64,000 nt of DNA from Lithospermum erythrorhizon. Lineage: Eukaryota; Streptophyta; Magnoliopsida; Boraginales; Boraginaceae. The notes under the pieces are model-generated. The model had not been told where the DNA came from and did not search any database. It saw only the letters and a program-made list of their open reading frames with translations. Within the stretch, counting starts at the first letter, position 1, and every line of letters begins with the position of its first letter. Positions 1-12,377 of this stretch are shown here, one piece after another. The position numbers and the translations under genes are program-made. The stretch is taken from positions 50,426 through 114,425 of the forward strand of contig JADFUC010001758.1 in NCBI GenBank assembly GCA_019722365.1, given 5' to 3'.

Positions 1-1690
1 AATTAAATACGTATTCATGACACATCTGATTTGTCAAATTTTAAATGCTGGCAAAAAATTAATTTAATTTGCAGTTGTTTGGTTTTAATGAAAAAGCGAA
101 GTGTTATTGATGGGGAATTCGAAATTGGACATGTTCAATAATGATATTGTTGATGTTCAAAGTCGAATCCATAATTTTTGAATTTTTTTAGAGCCTCCAA
201 ATCGGTTTTACAAAAGTGGCAGTGTCTGGAAAAGCTGGCGAAATGAATTACCCGAAAATCGGTGTGAACATGATCGGTCTGGGTGCGCTTTCAGGCACCT
301 AGGCGTAGCTCACAGGCGTCTTCACGGCTCCGGGTGTACTGATGTCAGGCAGTGGGTGGTGGGCCGGTCTTTTTTGGCCGTTGAAGTTGATGATCGTTTT
401 AGAAAACCATAATTGTATTTTATGTAATTATTTTTTGTTTTAAAATTATTGGTAATTATTAATTTGGTTTAAATGTTAAATCATAAATTTGTCATTAAGA
501 TGATTTAAGATATATATCTTGATGGCATTAAATTTGATTTATATTTCCACTTTCATAATTATTTTAACGTTAATTGATAATTTTGAAAATATTTTTCGTA
601 ATTACTTTTAAATTTTTGAATTTTTGGAGTTAAATTGCTTACATACAGTAATTATTCCATGATTTAAGAAGGTTAGTAATTATTGTAATGTTAACATTAA
701 TCATGTGTGAATATATTTAGAATTTAAAATTTACATTAATTGATAATTAATTGTAAAATAATGAATAATTATTAATTGATTATGAACACATTTATTTTCA
801 TTTCATTTAATATGAAAGTTAAGTATGTATTTATTTATTTTAATATTTTGCCCAGTATATATTGTTATGGAATGGAATGGAGGTGTATTGATATGACAGT
901 TTTCAGGTCATGTCTTGTATTGTTGTAAATGACTTCTTTGAGAGTGTATTATATTATTTTATTTTATTTTCTTGTTTCTCATGAGAAGCTTGCATCTTTA
1001 TTTATTCTAAGTTGGGATTAAATGTATTTTGAATTTTAAATTGAAATGAGGAACTTATGATTCGAAGCCAAAAAGACGAAATTGTAATAGAGATTCGAAT
1101 GTTAGTTTCAAGTTTTGAAAATGTGACAAAACTTAAATTAATATCTGCCTCATGAATGTGCATTATGTTTTCATTTTCATGTTGTACATATGCTTGATTA
1201 TGTGCTACAATTGCATGAAATGAAATAAAGAAAAGTAATAATAATCTGTGAATTCCAAAGAAATTTAAGCAGCGTCGCCAGTAGAGATTTAAGTTGTGAA
1301 ATCGGTTGCATCATCTGGGCATCTTGTGATGGCAGTGTTAAAGTTTTGCACTTTGATGTAATGATCGATCATGATTTACTTAATGTTGTGAGAACTTCGG
1401 ATGATCGGCTCAAGTAGGTATTTGATTTAATTGGTATCAGCTTAACCGGGTTTGTCGGGAATCTGAAGTCGAGATTGGCATCTTGAATAGTATGCTAACG
1501 ACCTGAGAGTTGTAGTTTATAGGTGGTTGATAACCTGCTATTATCTTTGGATTCAAAATGTATGCGGTGTTGCGTTGGATTTAAGTATAATAGATTAGCG
1601 ATGCTAATATATTCATTGAGATTTGAAGTATTAGTATTTACTTTTACAATTGTGTAAGTGTTTAGCGTGATAGTTTCTTAAGGGAGCTAT
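1..1690 (+). repeat. Long AT-rich leader (or LTR) of Copia element A
   Basis: This non-coding stretch precedes the gag-pol remnant of element A. It has a GC-richer island at about 230-370, then more than 1 kb of AT-rich DNA, then a tract around 1260-1650. A related stretch lies at about 39541-41480, in the same order: GC island, AT-rich middle, and a shared end containing ctttggattcaaaatgtatg (1546-1565 here). The paired copy follows directly behind a clear LTR, so this is probably a 5' leader whose own LTR lies left of the window. The alternative is that it is itself an LTR, suggested by the primer-site-like motif near 1432. No protein coding is visible. Confidence 0.55.
1432..1446 (+). promoter_or_regulatory. 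Primer-binding-site-like motif
   Basis: The sequence ttggtatcag followed by cttaaccggg resembles the plant Copia primer site for initiator methionine tRNA (tggtatcagagc...) with two bases missing. The paired copy has ttggtaagagcaac at about 41197-41210. If genuine, reverse transcription of this family would be primed here and the upstream block would be the LTR. If not, it is a chance match inside a leader. I hold both open. Confidence 0.35.
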
Positions 1691-1699
1691 AATAGCTAC

Positions 1700-4600
1700 A
1701 TACTACTACTCCCCAGAACTTCAAACTTCCATTTCGGCACTCGAAAAGTGCAAGGCTGAACTCTTTCGAATTTTGTGAGTAGTCTCGAAAGCTTGAGAAT
1801 GATCCCTCAGCGAGAAAAGCTGAATCGTCTTTGAAAAATAAGGTTCTCGAAACCTAATGATAGTGTCTCCCATCGGAGAAAGGGATCCCACAAAAGAAGT
1901 CTGAGTGGTGTTGTGGATGTCCATGCCATCTTTGCCAATATGGAACCGTCGTTCCAAAATTCGATATGAAAGGTGGTAGCATATGACATATCTGCAGCTT
2001 GAGAGTTGTCCAGAAGGAAGCTAGAAGCTTGAGAGATATGACACGATGCGACACTCTCGTGAATGTGGTGAGAGCAGACCCAGTGCAGAGCATAATGCTC
2101 ACGTGGAAATAGAGTTGGGCAGTCGATAGACTCGGCATGCAGGCACCCGATGTCTCGTAGGCTGGCGTTGGTCTAATCTAAGTACCGCTGACAAATTCTG
2201 CCAATTTGTCCTTGAACTGATATGCACAAGTTTGAGTTGTCTCTAGCCAGGCGCATAAGATGATCACACCCGAATGTGAAGAGGCGAATGCAGGTAAGAC
2301 TAAAACCACTCCTTCTATTTTGGTGGTCAGAAACAAAGAAGAAATTCAAGAAGAAGAAGAAGTTTACCAGTAGCTTGAGGGTTAAAATTTAAAGTTCTTT
2401 GGACAAAAGGAATACTAGGAAGGGATGACAAATGTCATTATTGCGGGAACTGGAGTCCTTTGGGGAAAGTAAATATATAAAGTCTGGAATGATAAGAAGA
2501 ATGGTCTGCGACCCTTTCGACCCTACAGTATGTATGTTATTGAAGTTTTACAACTTCTACAATTACATTCGTGGGTGCTAGACAGGTTGTAGTTCGTAGT
2601 TGTCATGTCACGAGCTTCGAGTCAAGTAGAAGACTTGAAGGAAATGGATCTACGATGAGGCAGTGAAGGTTGCGGCCGCGCGGTATGATCAAGTAGTTTA
2701 AATTTACCAGACGCTTGTTTTGAATTTATCTCCGGTTTATGTACTCTGATTTTCAAGAATATTATTTACGTTTGTTTTTGAATAATGTGGATTTTTAGAA
2801 CAATAGATCCCGATGAATTTAGGATCTGAGGAATGGGGTAGTATTTGGTACACCCGCCTCCTTGAAATGGTACATTCTTTTTAGACATGATTATTGAGTC
2901 GTATAACATAAACTTAAGCGGAATAAACCTAATGACTTAAACCAAAGATACCTATGGCATTCTGATTGGGTCATATTAACGAGGCAGAATGAAGAAACTC
3001 ACGCTCAGGTGGGATCTTGAAGGTTTGATTATGAATCATGGAGTAAGTGTGAATCTTGCATACGGGCAAAATGACTAAAGCACCACTTCACTTTGGATTG
3101 ATGAAGGGCAAGAGAGATTTATTGGGGATCATCTGTGGCTGATGTATGTGGGCCAATGAACACATCTGAGGAGGTTATAAGCTACTTGCATTCGTTTCTA
3201 GCATTGATTACGGTAGATACGGTTTTTGCATCGTGGGAGCCATGGAAACCACGGAGGTCCTTTAAGAACTTCCGGGAGTTCCAAAATGAAATCTGAAAAC
3301 CAATTGAAACAGATAATAAATATTCTCAGGTCGATAGATGTAAAGGCTATTTGAGTCATGAGATTCAATCTTAAATGCTAGAGTGTGGTATTATTCGCCT
3401 TCGCTCCGGCGGGAACGCCCGGCGTAATAAGTATACGAAAGGAGAAATCGAACCCTTCTTGATATGGTTCGGTCTATGATGAGCCTATCGATCTACCGGT
3501 TGGTACAGGGATATCAAGCCCAGCAACTTTATGCGATTAATCAACAAAGTCGTGAGAGAAAACTCCCCGTCAAGCGTGATTTAAGGAATGCAGGGATTGG
3601 GTTTTACCGGGATTTGGAAATTTGTAAACTTATGTTAAAGAGATTAACAAAGGGATAAGGGTGTGCCCAATCAATAAATGCTATTTCATAGGATATCGAA
3701 GGAAATAAAATTGGTTATAGCGTAGGGAAGCGAAGTCTTGTTAAGGCAGTGTTCCTTGAAAATGAATATCCCATCCGAGAAGGGTAGAGTAATGGTGTTC
3801 ATCTTGATGAAGCTCAAGTTGATGATGAAGTCGATATCGTCGTCTAATGTAGAAGCATCGGCCTTGAAAAATTGACACGCCCGTTCATAGAAGACCCGAT
3901 TCTTGATCCATAGGAAGTTGGCGGAAGAACCCGACCTTTAGGAGATCCAGGCGAGGGATAAATCACGAACTAGAATCTTTAAGTATGGTGAAACTTCATC
4001 ATTGAAAATTAGCGAGCCTTCTTCGAAAGCGATAAATAGCAGGATGCTAACAAATGGCAAGCAATATGTCGAGATGAATTCTATGTCTTAAAACGAGTTT
4101 GGTCCTTGTTGGATTTACAAATGGGGTTCGCCTATTGAATGTAAATGGGTATTTAGAAGAAACATGATAAAAGCGAAGCGTCGATGTTTTCAAAATTTAG
4201 ACTTTTAGCGAAAGGTTTCAAGCGTGTTCACGGCGTGGGTATGTGGCTTTACTTGCCAGTGGCTATGTTTAGAATCCCATCAGGATGTCTTAGCCATTCA
4301 TTAAATGACTTTGAAATATAGGAAATGAATGTAAGGCTAACTCTAAATGGAATTTAGGAGGATGTGTATATGGTACAACCTCCGGACTTTACATGTCACC
4401 AGGGCTGAAGGTATGGAAGTTGAAAGTCCATTTATGGTCTTAAGTAGACATCCATGGGTTGGAATCCTCTACACGTTTTGATGAATCGATCAAAGATTTT
4501 GGTTTCATCAAGGCTGAAGAAAGAATCTTGTGTATACAAGAAGGTAAGTGGGAGTTATGTATGCATTCGTAGTCGGAGTTCTTGAACTCGGGTCAAGGAT

Positions 4601-5480
4601 TAGGTATTGTAAATGTTTCTGATGAAGGACTTGGTAGAAGCCTTGATACATACTTGGAATAAAATCCCATAGAGACCGGGCTAGAAGGCTAAGTGGACTT
4701 TGTCAGGGATACATGTGAATAAGATGCTTCTGACGGTTGACATGAGTAATTCAAGAGGTAATCACATGAGACATGGAGTTGACTTCAGTGAGCGCGGTGT
4801 CCATTACTAGTCTTCCGAATGAACAAAATGAAGGATGTACCTATGCTTAAAATTTTATAGGATCCATCGTGTAATAAATATTGTCACCAATACGATGTGT
4901 CTTATGCATTTGAAGTATAACAGTAGATACCAAACTAATCGGTGAAAACTCTTTGGATTGCAGTGAAATAAAAATACTAAGGTATCACGAGGAAAGAACT
5001 GAATGCTTTAGCATTATATGGTGGAGATGATGAGTTAGTGATCGCAAAGTACACCGTGCAGGAGTTTTCAAGCGCTTGAGAGGCGACTACTCGTTCCCGA
5101 TTTGGGTATTTATTTTTATGCCAGTAGAAGCGTTATCTTGGAGGAGTTCCAAACTTGAAATATTGCCAATTCTACCTGTGAAGTCTGAGTACATTGCATC
5201 GTTTGAAACTTTGAACATGTTGGATTAAGAAATTCGTGGCTGAGCAGTGTAATGCTGTGAGGGGCCAGTTGAGTTACTTTGTGGCAATCTTTGGAGGCGA
5301 TAAATTTCAGCTAAAGACCCGAGGCGCATCACAAATCCAAATACGTACCAGTATCGCTAATTAGAGATATGGTTAATAGAGGTGATATAGTATCTAAAGT
5401 AGAAGCTTGAGAGGCAATCCCCAGCTGAATCCACAAAACCAAGTCGAACTAAGCGTGATGAGCATCGTGACATGGAGTCT
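1700..5480 (+). pseudogene. Copia element A gag-pol polyprotein, heavily decayed
   Basis: Fragments appear in Ty1/Copia order but in changing frames. A gag zinc-knuckle start, DDKCHYCGN, is at about 2423-2449. Protease and the following linker lie at about 2520-2760 (SMYVIEV, then a degenerate active-site region). The integrase zinc region and core lie at about 3040-3500, ending in MVRSMMS at 3464. RT lies at about 4080-4550: CKWVFRRN near 4140, EEDVYMVQPPDF near 4358, then a stretch ending in CVYKK. The connection and RNase H lie at about 4920-5350, with SRYQTN, EYIAS near 5185 and HHKSKYV near 5325. The intact protein would copy and integrate the element in cytoplasmic particles and the nucleus. 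Stops and frameshifts every few dozen codons rule out function. Copia is secure; the lineage is not. Confidence 0.85.
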
Positions 5481-5514
5481 TGACAGATGTAAGTGTGTTA
5501 AATTGAGTGGGGTC

Positions 5515-5725
5515 GATATGTATCTATTATGTTATGAACAAATATTTGAATATTGTTGCTTTTATATTCTGAAGCCTATTTGTTTACTTGATACATATGT
5601 TTAAATTTACATATAATATACATGTATTGTATCGCCGATGTAAGAGTGAAAAGTTAAATCCTAGGTTGATACATGTTTTCTAGAGGCAATATGAATTGTT
5701 GATTATACCTCTTGAGCTAAACGTA
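5515..5725 (+). repeat. Head of 3' LTR of element A (left arm of inverted repeat)
   Basis: It follows directly after the RNase H tail of element A. It contains atgtatctattatgttatga at 5518-5537 and then an AT-rich stretch. The same sequence, reverse-complemented, lies at about 5830-6030, immediately behind the RNase H tail of a Copia element on the other strand. The position just after pol identifies each arm as the beginning of a 3' LTR. The LTR is cut short near the centre of the inverted repeat. Confidence 0.6.
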
Positions 5726-5829
5726 GGATAGCCAAAGCGCCTTAATTCGGAATCTTTGATAGTTAGAGGCGTGATGTTAGTCGTATGATCTTTGTCGCCC
5801 ACAACTATAAAGCATCGGCAGCATAGCTA

Positions 5830-6030
5830 TCACATGTTTAATGAAAACATGATGCTGCAGTTCATGTGCGTCTCTAGAAGCATAGACTAGGGATTTAACC
5901 TTTCGTCATCTGTGTCTTTATATTACATATGAAAAGAATAAGCAATATATTCTGCTAAACAAATATATTAAAATATAAGGCGATAATATTCAAATATTTG
6001 TTCATAATACAATAGATACATGCGGCTCGC
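5830..6030 (-). repeat. Head of 3' LTR of element B (right arm of inverted repeat)
   Basis: Read on the minus strand this begins with atgtatctattgtattatga and continues in parallel with the LTR head of element A: both keep aacaaatatttgaatatt, a catatgtaatata-like stretch and a ttctagag block. It is truncated towards about 5830. About 100 bases between the arms do not pair clearly by eye. Confidence 0.6.
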
Positions 6031-6054
6031 AACAACGCAACTGCGTCTAAGACT

Positions 6055-6620
6055 ATTGTACATCTGACAATGATTTAGTGAGGGTGGAAGCGGTGTCTCT
6101 ATTCTTTGACGTGTCGGCGCCAACTTGTCAGTGGTACTTTCTAGAGAATACATGCTTGGACTTGTGGGTATTTAACAGAATTCTAGCGAGGCGTACCGTG
6201 TTGTCACAAGCCTGTTGTGAATCGCCGATCTTGGAATCTTACTGTCGGTCACGGAACTCTTTATCAACTGGCTCTTTAAGCGGGGGAAACAGGCTGTGGC
6301 GATACTCGGTGTGTTAGAATAGCAATACTACATTTGGAACTCCTCGAAGAATCTTTAACTCGTAGATGAGGACAAGAGCTCCTGCAGGCCGAGAATGATG
6401 GTAGATACTGTCGATTTAGCTGGCGTCGTGCTTGCTGTGCTAGCAGCTCTTCGTCTCACCGTATACGAAGAATCATCAGCAGTTGGCTCTCGGATACTTG
6501 AATGCGCTTCCTTTTCGATGACGGACCAACGACATCTGCTGATTTACACTATGCGTAGGACACGTCGGTCTAATGCGCCTTGGCGTGGCGTACATGATGA
6601 ATCTATAGCAGCATAAATGT
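6055..6620 (-). pseudogene. Copia element B RNase H and pol C-terminus, decayed
   Basis: On the minus strand the trace runs from about 6620 to 6055. It contains a weak ASTTPAKS match to the conserved STTEAEYIA region near 6450. It then has HKSKHV followed by RKYH at about 6130-6165, and near 6080-6110 a DTSKN...LTKSLSD stretch matching the usual HTD.N.ADPLTKPL end of Copia pol. The LTR head starts directly after it, as expected. Together with the RT trace at 8455-9110 this defines element B on the minus strand, with 6.6-8.4 kb between them occupied by other sequence. Nothing is translatable. Confidence 0.6.
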
Positions 6621-7079
6621 CGCCGTTACGACCGTCGCGGCGCTGAAATGAACAATAACGGGCTCCTGTACCAATGAAGGAAGCAGAATTACTAAATGTT
6701 AATTGCACCATTCGCATTCACATACTGACGAGCTCAATCGACCTCTGGCTACATTTGCCGGTGGTCTTTATTCCCAGTATATATTGTCACTAATCTGGGT
6801 GAAAAACATTGCACCGATCGATCCTTGGCCGGACTAATAACTACATTATTTCAATAATAAGTATGTCATCGACATAGAGACTATAAATGATATATAACCG
6901 GCACATGCTTTCTCTGAATAACCGTTTTAACTGAAACCAAACTCTTGTTGATTAAATCAAACAAATTCAACTAGTGCCAGGCGATAAATTGACTTTGCAA
7001 CTTGCGTACATACGTCAGCGAGACATATGCTTTGGAGGTGTATCTCTTCTCCCGCCCGGGTCTCACATACGAGGTTAAA

Positions 7080-7700
7080 GGTCATCGGCAATCTGTACAC
7101 GAGTCGTCGATCGACAACATAAAAAGACTTCGTTTTGTTCATTAATAATAATAAAAATACACTTTTGTCCATCGAGGGTGAACTAACAATATAAAATCGT
7201 GACAACGAAATAGTGATATGAGGAATTCCTATGTAAGCGCGCGCATAAATCATGAGCGCAGGCATAAAGCAGCCCGTAGAGAATAGGGAGTCAGCTATTA
7301 AGCTGAGTGAATACAAATACCACAGACTTGATCCCGTCATAAACTCACACTTATATATATAACATATGCTTATAAGGCTAACGAGGGCTACCTGATAAAT
7401 AGCTGTTCCTGAATCACATAGAGGTTTCTGTCGATATCCACGTAACACTTTATAACCGTCGATGAGTATGTGTCGTTTTAGGAAAGCAGTCTCAAGCTGC
7501 AAAGTCATCAAATGAGAATCCGCCCTCCACGCTGAATAATACACATATGAGGAATCCGTATCCCAAAATAATACCTTGGCCCAGGAATCAGCCTCAAATA
7601 ATACACGTATGAGGAATCCCGTATAAGCATGTCGGATAGGCGCTGGCTCGTCATAAGGCCAGAGGCTATACCCCTCCCGATGGCCATATCACACAAACCT
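7080..7700 (-). repeat. LTR-like insert within element B
   Basis: The block at 7080-7320 resembles 33780-34140: both carry a gacttcgtt block followed by runs of taataata, and both end in a gaatagggagtc(a/g)gct block. The two are probably copies of one LTR family, in the same orientation. To the right, aataatacacatatgagg at about 7535 recurs at about 7596, a direct repeat with a period near 61 bases. A long minus-strand reading frame (6957-7544) crosses the block but resembles no family, and I consider it fortuitous. Orientation is inferred only from neighbours. Confidence 0.4.
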
Positions 7701-8119
7701 CAAAATCCAATTTACCCACATATGATATCTTGTGTAGCTTTGAGCGCCGATTAAAATTCGCTACGACTCATGGAAAATAACCACAGAAAGCCATTAAAGC
7801 GTAACATGACGAGGAGCCATACGTAACACACGACCACCACTTGCGATCTCATAACATGAATCATATTCACAACTATCTCATAATACGGAAATCAATGTCA
7901 TAGTTTTATCTAAAGCGTATGCCTCATGTCTCAATTATTTAAATTTATATGAATCATAAATCGAATTTTTTTAATGTCGATCATAATCTCAAATTATTTC
8001 ATAATGAATCATAATCACACAATACACATATCATAATAGTCCCGAAACTGACACATGCAAAATATATAACATAATATAACTAAAGTCCCAATGCGTGAGA
8101 TTTGTCACTTCATTTTCGA

Positions 8120-8360
8120 GGCAACAGCGTGGCGATGACTACAAAGTCACCGTCTTTAGATCCAGGACTTCGACTCACAGATATGATAGGGATGATGAGG
8201 AGAAAACAAATCCTGACTTTGATCTTGAGGTTTAAGAAACAATCGATGAAATGGAAGAAAATTTTGAAGGATCAAAATTCGGCCAAAAGAAGGGAAAGAA
8301 GGGAATGGATGAGGATGAAGATAGTGGTGGTAGGTGGGATATTTAGAGGGGAAGAAATTT
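8120..8360 (+). other. Purine-rich, acidic/lysine-rich reading stretch of unknown origin
   Basis: One + frame reads as an acidic and lysine-rich peptide with a single internal stop, including HRYDRDDEEKTNPDFDL and then GQKKGKKGMDEDEDSGG. This differs in composition from surrounding TE sequence. No start codon, splice site or family is recognisable. It could be a captured exon fragment, part of an element linker, or chance in purine-rich DNA. The stretch 8360-8455 holds nothing else that I can see. Confidence 0.2.
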
Positions 8361-8454
8361 AGGTTAGTTAGATTTCGGTTAATTCATAAACCCCGTAACC
8401 ATCTGTGAAAGCGGAATTTCCGTTAATGTTATTCAGGCATATATTACTACTATT

Positions 8455-9110
8455 ATGCCGTCTAGATATATCGATATTATTCCAAAATTATTTACTTATC
8501 TCGGGTCCATACAAACGAAATATACCCGACACGACCGATTTGTTGAATTCTCTATACTGACTTTTGAAATTTTTAATTTAAAATCATCACCAAAAACATA
8601 TCTTATCAGCGTAATATTGGTAAGGAGCGAGTTATTACATTGTCACCAGTATGCAACGTCTTCCTTTAAATTTCCATTTAGGAAAGCGGTCTTTCGTCCA
8701 TTCGCCATATTTAAATGCGTCATGAAGAACAAATGATAGCTAAGATTATCAGGATGAATTAAGCATGCTTGGCCGAAATGAATTTCGTCGTAGTCCGCTC
8801 CATTGAACTTGTTTGAAACCTTTTCGCTCGTATCTAGCTTTAGCATCCAACGTTCCATCTTTATCGTGTTTTATTGCTTAAATAAATTTCGTTGATAGGG
8901 CGGTCCGTTTGGTACATCAATGAGGACCGAACCTTGTTTTGGTACATAGAATCCGTCTCGGTTAACCTACGTTTTGTCGAAACATCCTTTCTATTCATTG
9001 ATTCTTTGTAAGAAATAGGCTCGTCACTTTCAATGATGAAAGGTTCTGTCGCGACACTACGGTTCGTGGCCGTCCACGGTGGATATAGGGTTAGTTAACT
9101 GGAGTTTTTT
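8455..9110 (-). pseudogene. Copia element B reverse transcriptase, decayed
   Basis: Read leftwards from about 9110 the trace shows ITYKESMNRKDV, then TETDSMYQNKV near 8950, matching the conserved start of Copia RT. Next come DYDE near 8785 and KTAFLNGNLKEDV at about 8655-8690, the classic catalytic-core block. A frame-shifted relative of the following KLQ.SIYGLKQASRSW block lies near 8540-8580. Frames change at least twice. It belongs with the RNase H tail at 6055-6620 and the LTR head at 5830-6030. Integrase and gag, which should lie to the right, are not recognisable; an LTR fragment of another element starts at about 9360. Confidence 0.75.
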
Positions 9111-9359
9111 GTGGATCGAGCTGGGTCTTACATGAATGAAGGTACTGATGCTTTGTGGTGTGTCGGATGCACATGCATTACAGATAAATCGATATTGAAG
9201 CAATCGGCTTGAGCTTAAATCGAGATGAGCATCGTTATACAGTCATACGGACAAATATTCCTTTTCGAGGGCTATACTTGTTGTATGATGATTTTATTCT
9301 CACAGTTCGGGTAAGTAGTAATGAGTCGATATCGATAATCTTTCGAAGTTATTGATAAA

Positions 9360-9770
9360 TAGTAAAATTACCGAACCAATTAAATGACCTTTAATTGATT
9401 ACATTTGTTAATCGATATTCTACATAAAATGTAGAACCACTTGTAATTAGAGAAATACATACAGGTTCTAACAATTTAAATACATGAAATATAAAAGCTT
9501 CAGCGTCATTTATGTGTGTGTGACCTTCGAGGCTCGAGATAATAGTAAAGTTGTATAATAATAATAATTGACCGATTACTATTATTATAACGATTAATAG
9601 TAAGATCATGATATTTCGTAACCCTTAATTGTCTTTAAAGAACCAGCTATTTAGTAATATACAATTACTAAGTTGAGCAGCTTTAAGTTCGATAATCACG
9701 TTTAACTTATTTGGTAAAATGAATTGATCTATGATTGTCGCAGCCAGTAATATATGGAATCGATTTTAGG
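9360..9770 (-). repeat. Copia LTR fragment, 5' part, minus strand
   Basis: The reverse complement carries actattatctcgagcctcga followed by aggtcacacac. This block is shared, in diverged form, by the LTRs at 34925-35871, 38619-39523, 45961-46889 and 53933-55054. Sequence on both sides also follows the first 400 bases of those LTRs. The rest of the LTR is missing to the left, where the RT of element B lies. Confidence 0.5.
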
Positions 9771-12377
9771 TGATTTCGACGTTAGGAGTCTTGATTGCTA
9801 TTTGGGTGAGTAGGGGCTTGACAAATTGATCTACCACTTGATTTTATTTGTTGTAGGGGCCTTAGCGATTTTGTTTCTTGCGAGAACTTGACTTGAATGT
9901 TGGGGTGCCTCGGGTGATCTTACTCCCTCGTCTTGAGTTTTGGGGTTATCACTCACTTTGTATCTTGAGGCTTTGGGGTTGTTCATTTCTTTTAATATCT
10001 TGAACTGAGGGGATCTTTCGAGTCGCCTGTGATTGGTTGATTCATTTGGGTGGACTTCCATTTGAATTAACTACTAAATTAATTATATTTAATTGATCGT
10101 TTGAGAAATTTAAAGTCGAGTTATGACTTCGGGCCTCCGTTTGGATTCATGGTGTCGTATCCTGGATTAGATTTAAGCCTGCTTTTTTTATCCGTCCTCG
10201 ATTTGAGGCTGGGTTGTCCAAAATTTCGTTTATTTTGGTTTTTATAAATTTATTATTAAAATTCAAGTAAATTTAGAATGCGTCGTCATGTGAAGTATAA
10301 AATTAGGTTTATTTTAATAATAAATCCTAATTATATACAATAATTAATTTGGTGGTTAAAATGTCGAGGCAGCTTAATTTCTGGCGTGTCAGGATTTTGA
10401 TTGGAAGCTGATGAAATACTGTCAATAGCAGTATCTTTTGTGTGATTGGTTTAAGTAAATTAAATTAATAAATCGTATAAATTGGATTTTATTAATTTTA
10501 ATTAATAGAATCGTATGCAGAATGATCCTCAGATTCTGCCTTGAAAATTAAGGATTGAATCATAGAGGTTATTTGGAGAAGATAAAATTGGAAGAATACC
10601 CCTTACTTAAACATATGAAATTGAAAGAATATTATGTTATTAATTTATTTAAGTACATCGCATTCGTTTGTGGCAAAATATCGCTTCGTTCTTAATACTC
10701 CGTCTCTTTCATCTTCGTCCGCCGTCATTCTTATCGTGCTTTTCCATCGCTGACGACCACCATCCCATTACCATTACGCCGCGTCTATAATAGATTATAA
10801 ATCACCGATCCGCGCCATCTTCATTTTAAATGAGCCCGCCTTCATGACCGCCACGAAAGTTGGCAAAAGTTGCTACTATTCAAAGCGGTCAACTCCGATA
10901 GAAGAGAAAGAGGGTTAGATTTAGGTTAGTTGTTGATGTGATTTAAACAATTCTAACGGATGAGAAAAAGGGTTAGATTTAGGATTTTGTTGTTGCTTTG
11001 ATTTTAAGATGTTACAGGAGTAGTCACTTAATTTACAATCAGAGGGGGGGGGAGGGATTGTGGTTTATGGTGGTGGTGGGAGTAGATGTTATAATCCATC
11101 ATAATATTATGATGGAGGTGTGGTGGTGGTCTCATAATCATCCATTATAATATGGTGGAGATGTTGTCGGTGTTTTATCGTATGAATGCTGATACAATAA
11201 AATTTATGGAGGCAGAATCTGCATTATCATTTCTTAGTTGTATAAACTTGATAATTAAAAGGAGCGAGGAAAATATGTAATACTTGGATTAACAAGAATA
11301 ATCGAATAGCAATGGAATATTGTGGCGAAAACCGAAAGCGTTAAGTGCAAGATCGCCATGGCCGTGAAGCCAGCTTAGTCTGCCAGAGTTTCTTATATTT
11401 CTTTTAAAAATGTTGAAGAGCCCAAGGAAGAGGTTGGTCGGATTTTTTTACTTACCTCTTAGTCGTAGAGAGGAGAAAAGAGGAGATAAAGTTTTTGCGC
11501 TTTTATGGTGAATCACAAAAATGAATGATCGAGAGTTTTAAAAAATACTGGCGTTTATATAAGCCTTGAAAATCCTTCTTTTTTAGGTTTTGAAGGAGGA
11601 TTAGCAGCTGCTTTACTGTGCTCTTCTTCACTTGAAATAATTAGAACGTAGGGAACTAGGAAACGTTAAAACATTATCGCTTGAAATAAAGAGAGAGAAG
11701 CTGTTAGAGGTAAATTTAGAGTAGAATGTGCAGGTGTTTAATAAAAGGAAGAGATTTGAAACCCTCTGTGTCGAAAATGAAGCAATTTCCAGCAATTGGA
11801 ATTTCACCTCCTCTCATATTTTCAACGAATGCGATGGTGAGGGATGCTCAATGATATTATTTTTGTCGCAAAGCATGTAATGTGGTATTTACTCAAACTA
11901 ATTAGTAATGTTGTATTTTTCCAATTTCATTTGTTTGACTGTGGTATTCTTCCAGTTTGTTTGTTTGGAGAGTTGGGATGTCTATGTTATATTATGTGAC
12001 ATTTCATGTATTCTTTTATTTTATTTTCATTTTTCAATTAAGTTATAAAAATAAATAATATATGTAATAATTTTGAAGGAGTAAGAGAAAATGTCCGATA
12101 AAATATACTCCTTCCGTTTCCTTTTAGTTATCTTTCTAGTCATTTGGATATAGATTAAGAAAAATAAAGAATAGTTAAAAAGTACATTGAAAATGTAAAA
12201 TGTAAATTGATTAAAATTATATAATTAGTTGGTTGATAATTTAATAACAAAAAGTATTCAAAAACTATATTGAAAATATAAAAATATAATTTTATATGTT
12301 AAAAAGAAATAATTTACAAACTTGCTTACTGAGATATAACTCCTATTGCTAGCATACTTAAAATTACATCCATTATA
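9771..12377. other. Non-coding interval
   Basis: No supported gene. A 76-codon hydrophilic frame on the minus strand (9831-10061) resembles nothing I know. Two copies of agggttagatttagg lie about 60 bases apart (10911-10925 and 10970-10984), a small local duplication. A g-run sits at about 11043. A pyrimidine-rich stretch lies at about 10680-10850. At about 12107, tactccttccgtttcc resembles one end of a Stowaway-type MITE, but no matching right end is visible. Confidence 0.4.

Noticed and set aside
6957..7544. 195-codon minus-strand open frame
   Set aside because: It crosses an LTR-like block, resembles no family I know, and has no start context or neighbouring gene; long open frames occur by chance in such DNA.
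12107..12360. Possible Stowaway MITE
   Set aside because: The left end tactccttccgtttcc fits, but no complementary right end or second TA was found.
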